Assembly: GCA_963847945.1 (NCBI GenBank)
Contig: CAWKBX010000001.1
Location: 248,001 to 312,000 of the forward strand
DNA length: 64,000 nt
Direction: 5' to 3'
Origin: JANMJD01 sp963847945
GTDB taxonomy: Bacteria; Actinomycetota; Acidimicrobiia; Acidimicrobiales; Ilumatobacteraceae
Of this stretch, positions 63,280-64,000 are shown piece by piece (positions within the stretch are counted from its first letter, which is position 1; each line of letters begins with the position of its first letter). A program made the position numbers and the translations under genes. A model generated the notes under the pieces. It did not search any database and had not been told where the DNA came from. It saw only the letters and a list, made by a program, of their open reading frames with translations.

Positions 63280-64000
63280 ATGATCGATGCGTTCGAGGCG
63301 GAGCGACCGCGCTTGTTGGGCCTCGCCTACCGGCTGCTCGGATCGTTGGCCGACGCTGAGGATGTCGTCCAAGAGGTCTGGCTTCGGTGGGCGGCGGTCG
63401 ACCAGCAGAGCATCGAGCGGCCGGCCGCCTGGCTGACAACCGTGACGAGTCGGCTGGGGATCGATCGGCTGCGGGCTCGGCATCGCGACCGGGTCGACTA
63501 TGTCGGACCGTGGTTACCCGAGCCGCTGATGACAGACCCGCAGGCCGACCCGGCAGCGATTTCCGAGCTCTCCGACTCGCTGACCACTGCGTTCCTGGTG
63601 ATGCTGGAACGGCTCAGTCCGATCGAGCGTCTGGTAGTGCTGTTGGTCGATGTCTTCGGGGAATCGTTTCGAGCGGTGGCCGAGGTCACCGAACACCGCG
63701 AGGACAGCGTGTCGGCAGATCGCCGTGCGCGCCCGTCGTAAGCTTCGCACGAGTAACGCCACGGCGAAGCCGGCCGCCGACGCTCAAGCGCGGGCGGTGG
63801 CGAGCGCGTTCCTGACCGCCACATTGATCGGGGACCACGATGGGGTGATCGCCCTGCTGGCCCCCGATGCGGTGCTGATCAGCGACGGTGGTCGGCACCG
63901 CCACGCGGCCCGGCGACCGGTCGTCGGGCCGGACCGAATCGCTCGGTTCGTCACCAACCTGGTCAAGCGGCTTCCCGCCGAGGTCAGCGTGCACCCCGCC
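63280..64000 (+). CDS. ECF41-type RNA polymerase sigma factor with SnoaL-like extension (frame change near 63711; 3' end outside window)
   Basis: Read as one gene running off the right edge, with one surplus T in GTGTCGG near 63711. Sigma region 2 (LLGLAYRLLGSLADAEDVVQEVWLRW) and region 4 (LSPIERLVVLLVDVFGESF, then after the break RQIAVRARRKLR) surround the ECF41 hallmark YVGPWLPEP. The C-terminal SnoaL-like domain begins after 63780 and contains DGGRHRHAARRPVVG, like the conserved DGGGK-type motif of this group. In ECF41 this extension regulates activity in place of an anti-sigma factor. Without the correction the protein would end at 63741 before the extension. Confidence 0.85.

Noticed and set aside
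1..64000. tRNA, rRNA, CRISPR arrays, insertion sequences, integrase or attachment sites
   Set aside because: I looked for tRNA-like cloverleaf ends, regular spacer arrays, transposase motifs and terminal repeats and saw none. All larger repeats are inside coding sequence.

Overview
The window is chromosomal DNA of a high-GC actinobacterium. The mix of genes suggests a member of the Acidimicrobiia (for example an Ilumatobacter or Microthrix relative), but that placement is inference. Supporting signs are phosphatidylinositol-mannoside-type lipid genes, EF-G2, DUF1501/DUF1800 and DUF3048 proteins, secreted proteins with RLLDTR repeats, frequent GTG starts and many leaderless promoters. I see no rRNA, tRNA, CRISPR array, insertion sequence or phage gene.

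Layout. 1-2.6 kb: the end of an RTX-like calcium-binding secreted protein, a secreted protein and a lipoprotein. 2.8-7.5 kb (minus): a molybdopterin oxidoreductase, a small protein and EF-G2. 7.6-9.3 kb: pgsA-like and patA-like phospholipid genes. 9.6-14.9 kb: a giant secreted protein with calcium-binding thrombospondin-type repeats, a region resembling the pore part of anthrax protective antigen, and a seven-blade WD40 propeller. 14.9-20.2 kb: a DEAD-box helicase, a second RTX-like protein and a GH17 glycosidase with three RLLDTR repeats. 20.1-22.9 kb (minus): a DUF1295 membrane protein, a PlsC-like acyltransferase and a methyltransferase. 23-29.1 kb: a nucleoside cassette (BMP lipoprotein, double ATPase, two permeases, nucleoside hydrolase). 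29.2-36.4 kb: a GT39 mannosyltransferase, a UvrD2-like helicase broken by many frame changes, a DUF1697 protein and a CcmF-like heme lyase. 36.4-38.4 kb: a DapA-family lyase/deaminase with a proline-racemase-family enzyme, probably hydroxyproline catabolism.

38.5-50.7 kb (minus) is one long, tightly overlapped operon: exported protein, ABC ATPase, ABC-2 permease, Gly/Ser-rich membrane protein, MoxR ATPase, DUF58 protein, and a 1519-residue BatA/VWA fusion with three VWA domains. A pair of operator-like repeats separates it from a divergent pimA-like glycosyltransferase, followed by lemA, an htpX-like protease and a DUF3048 lipoprotein. 55-60.6 kb: an acyl-CoA dehydrogenase, a PEP-utilizing-domain protein and a DUF1501/DUF1800 pair. 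The right end carries yebC, a peroxiredoxin, and an ECF41-type sigma factor downstream of an FAD oxidoreductase whose promoter matches the ECF41 consensus.

Two things run through the whole window. First, at least nine genes change reading frame with all domains otherwise intact, usually in or beside G/C-rich runs; this looks like residual indels from long-read assembly more than gene decay. Second, a TANNNT hexamer sits 5-8 bases before an ATG or GTG at many genes, so leaderless transcription seems common and helps set starts.
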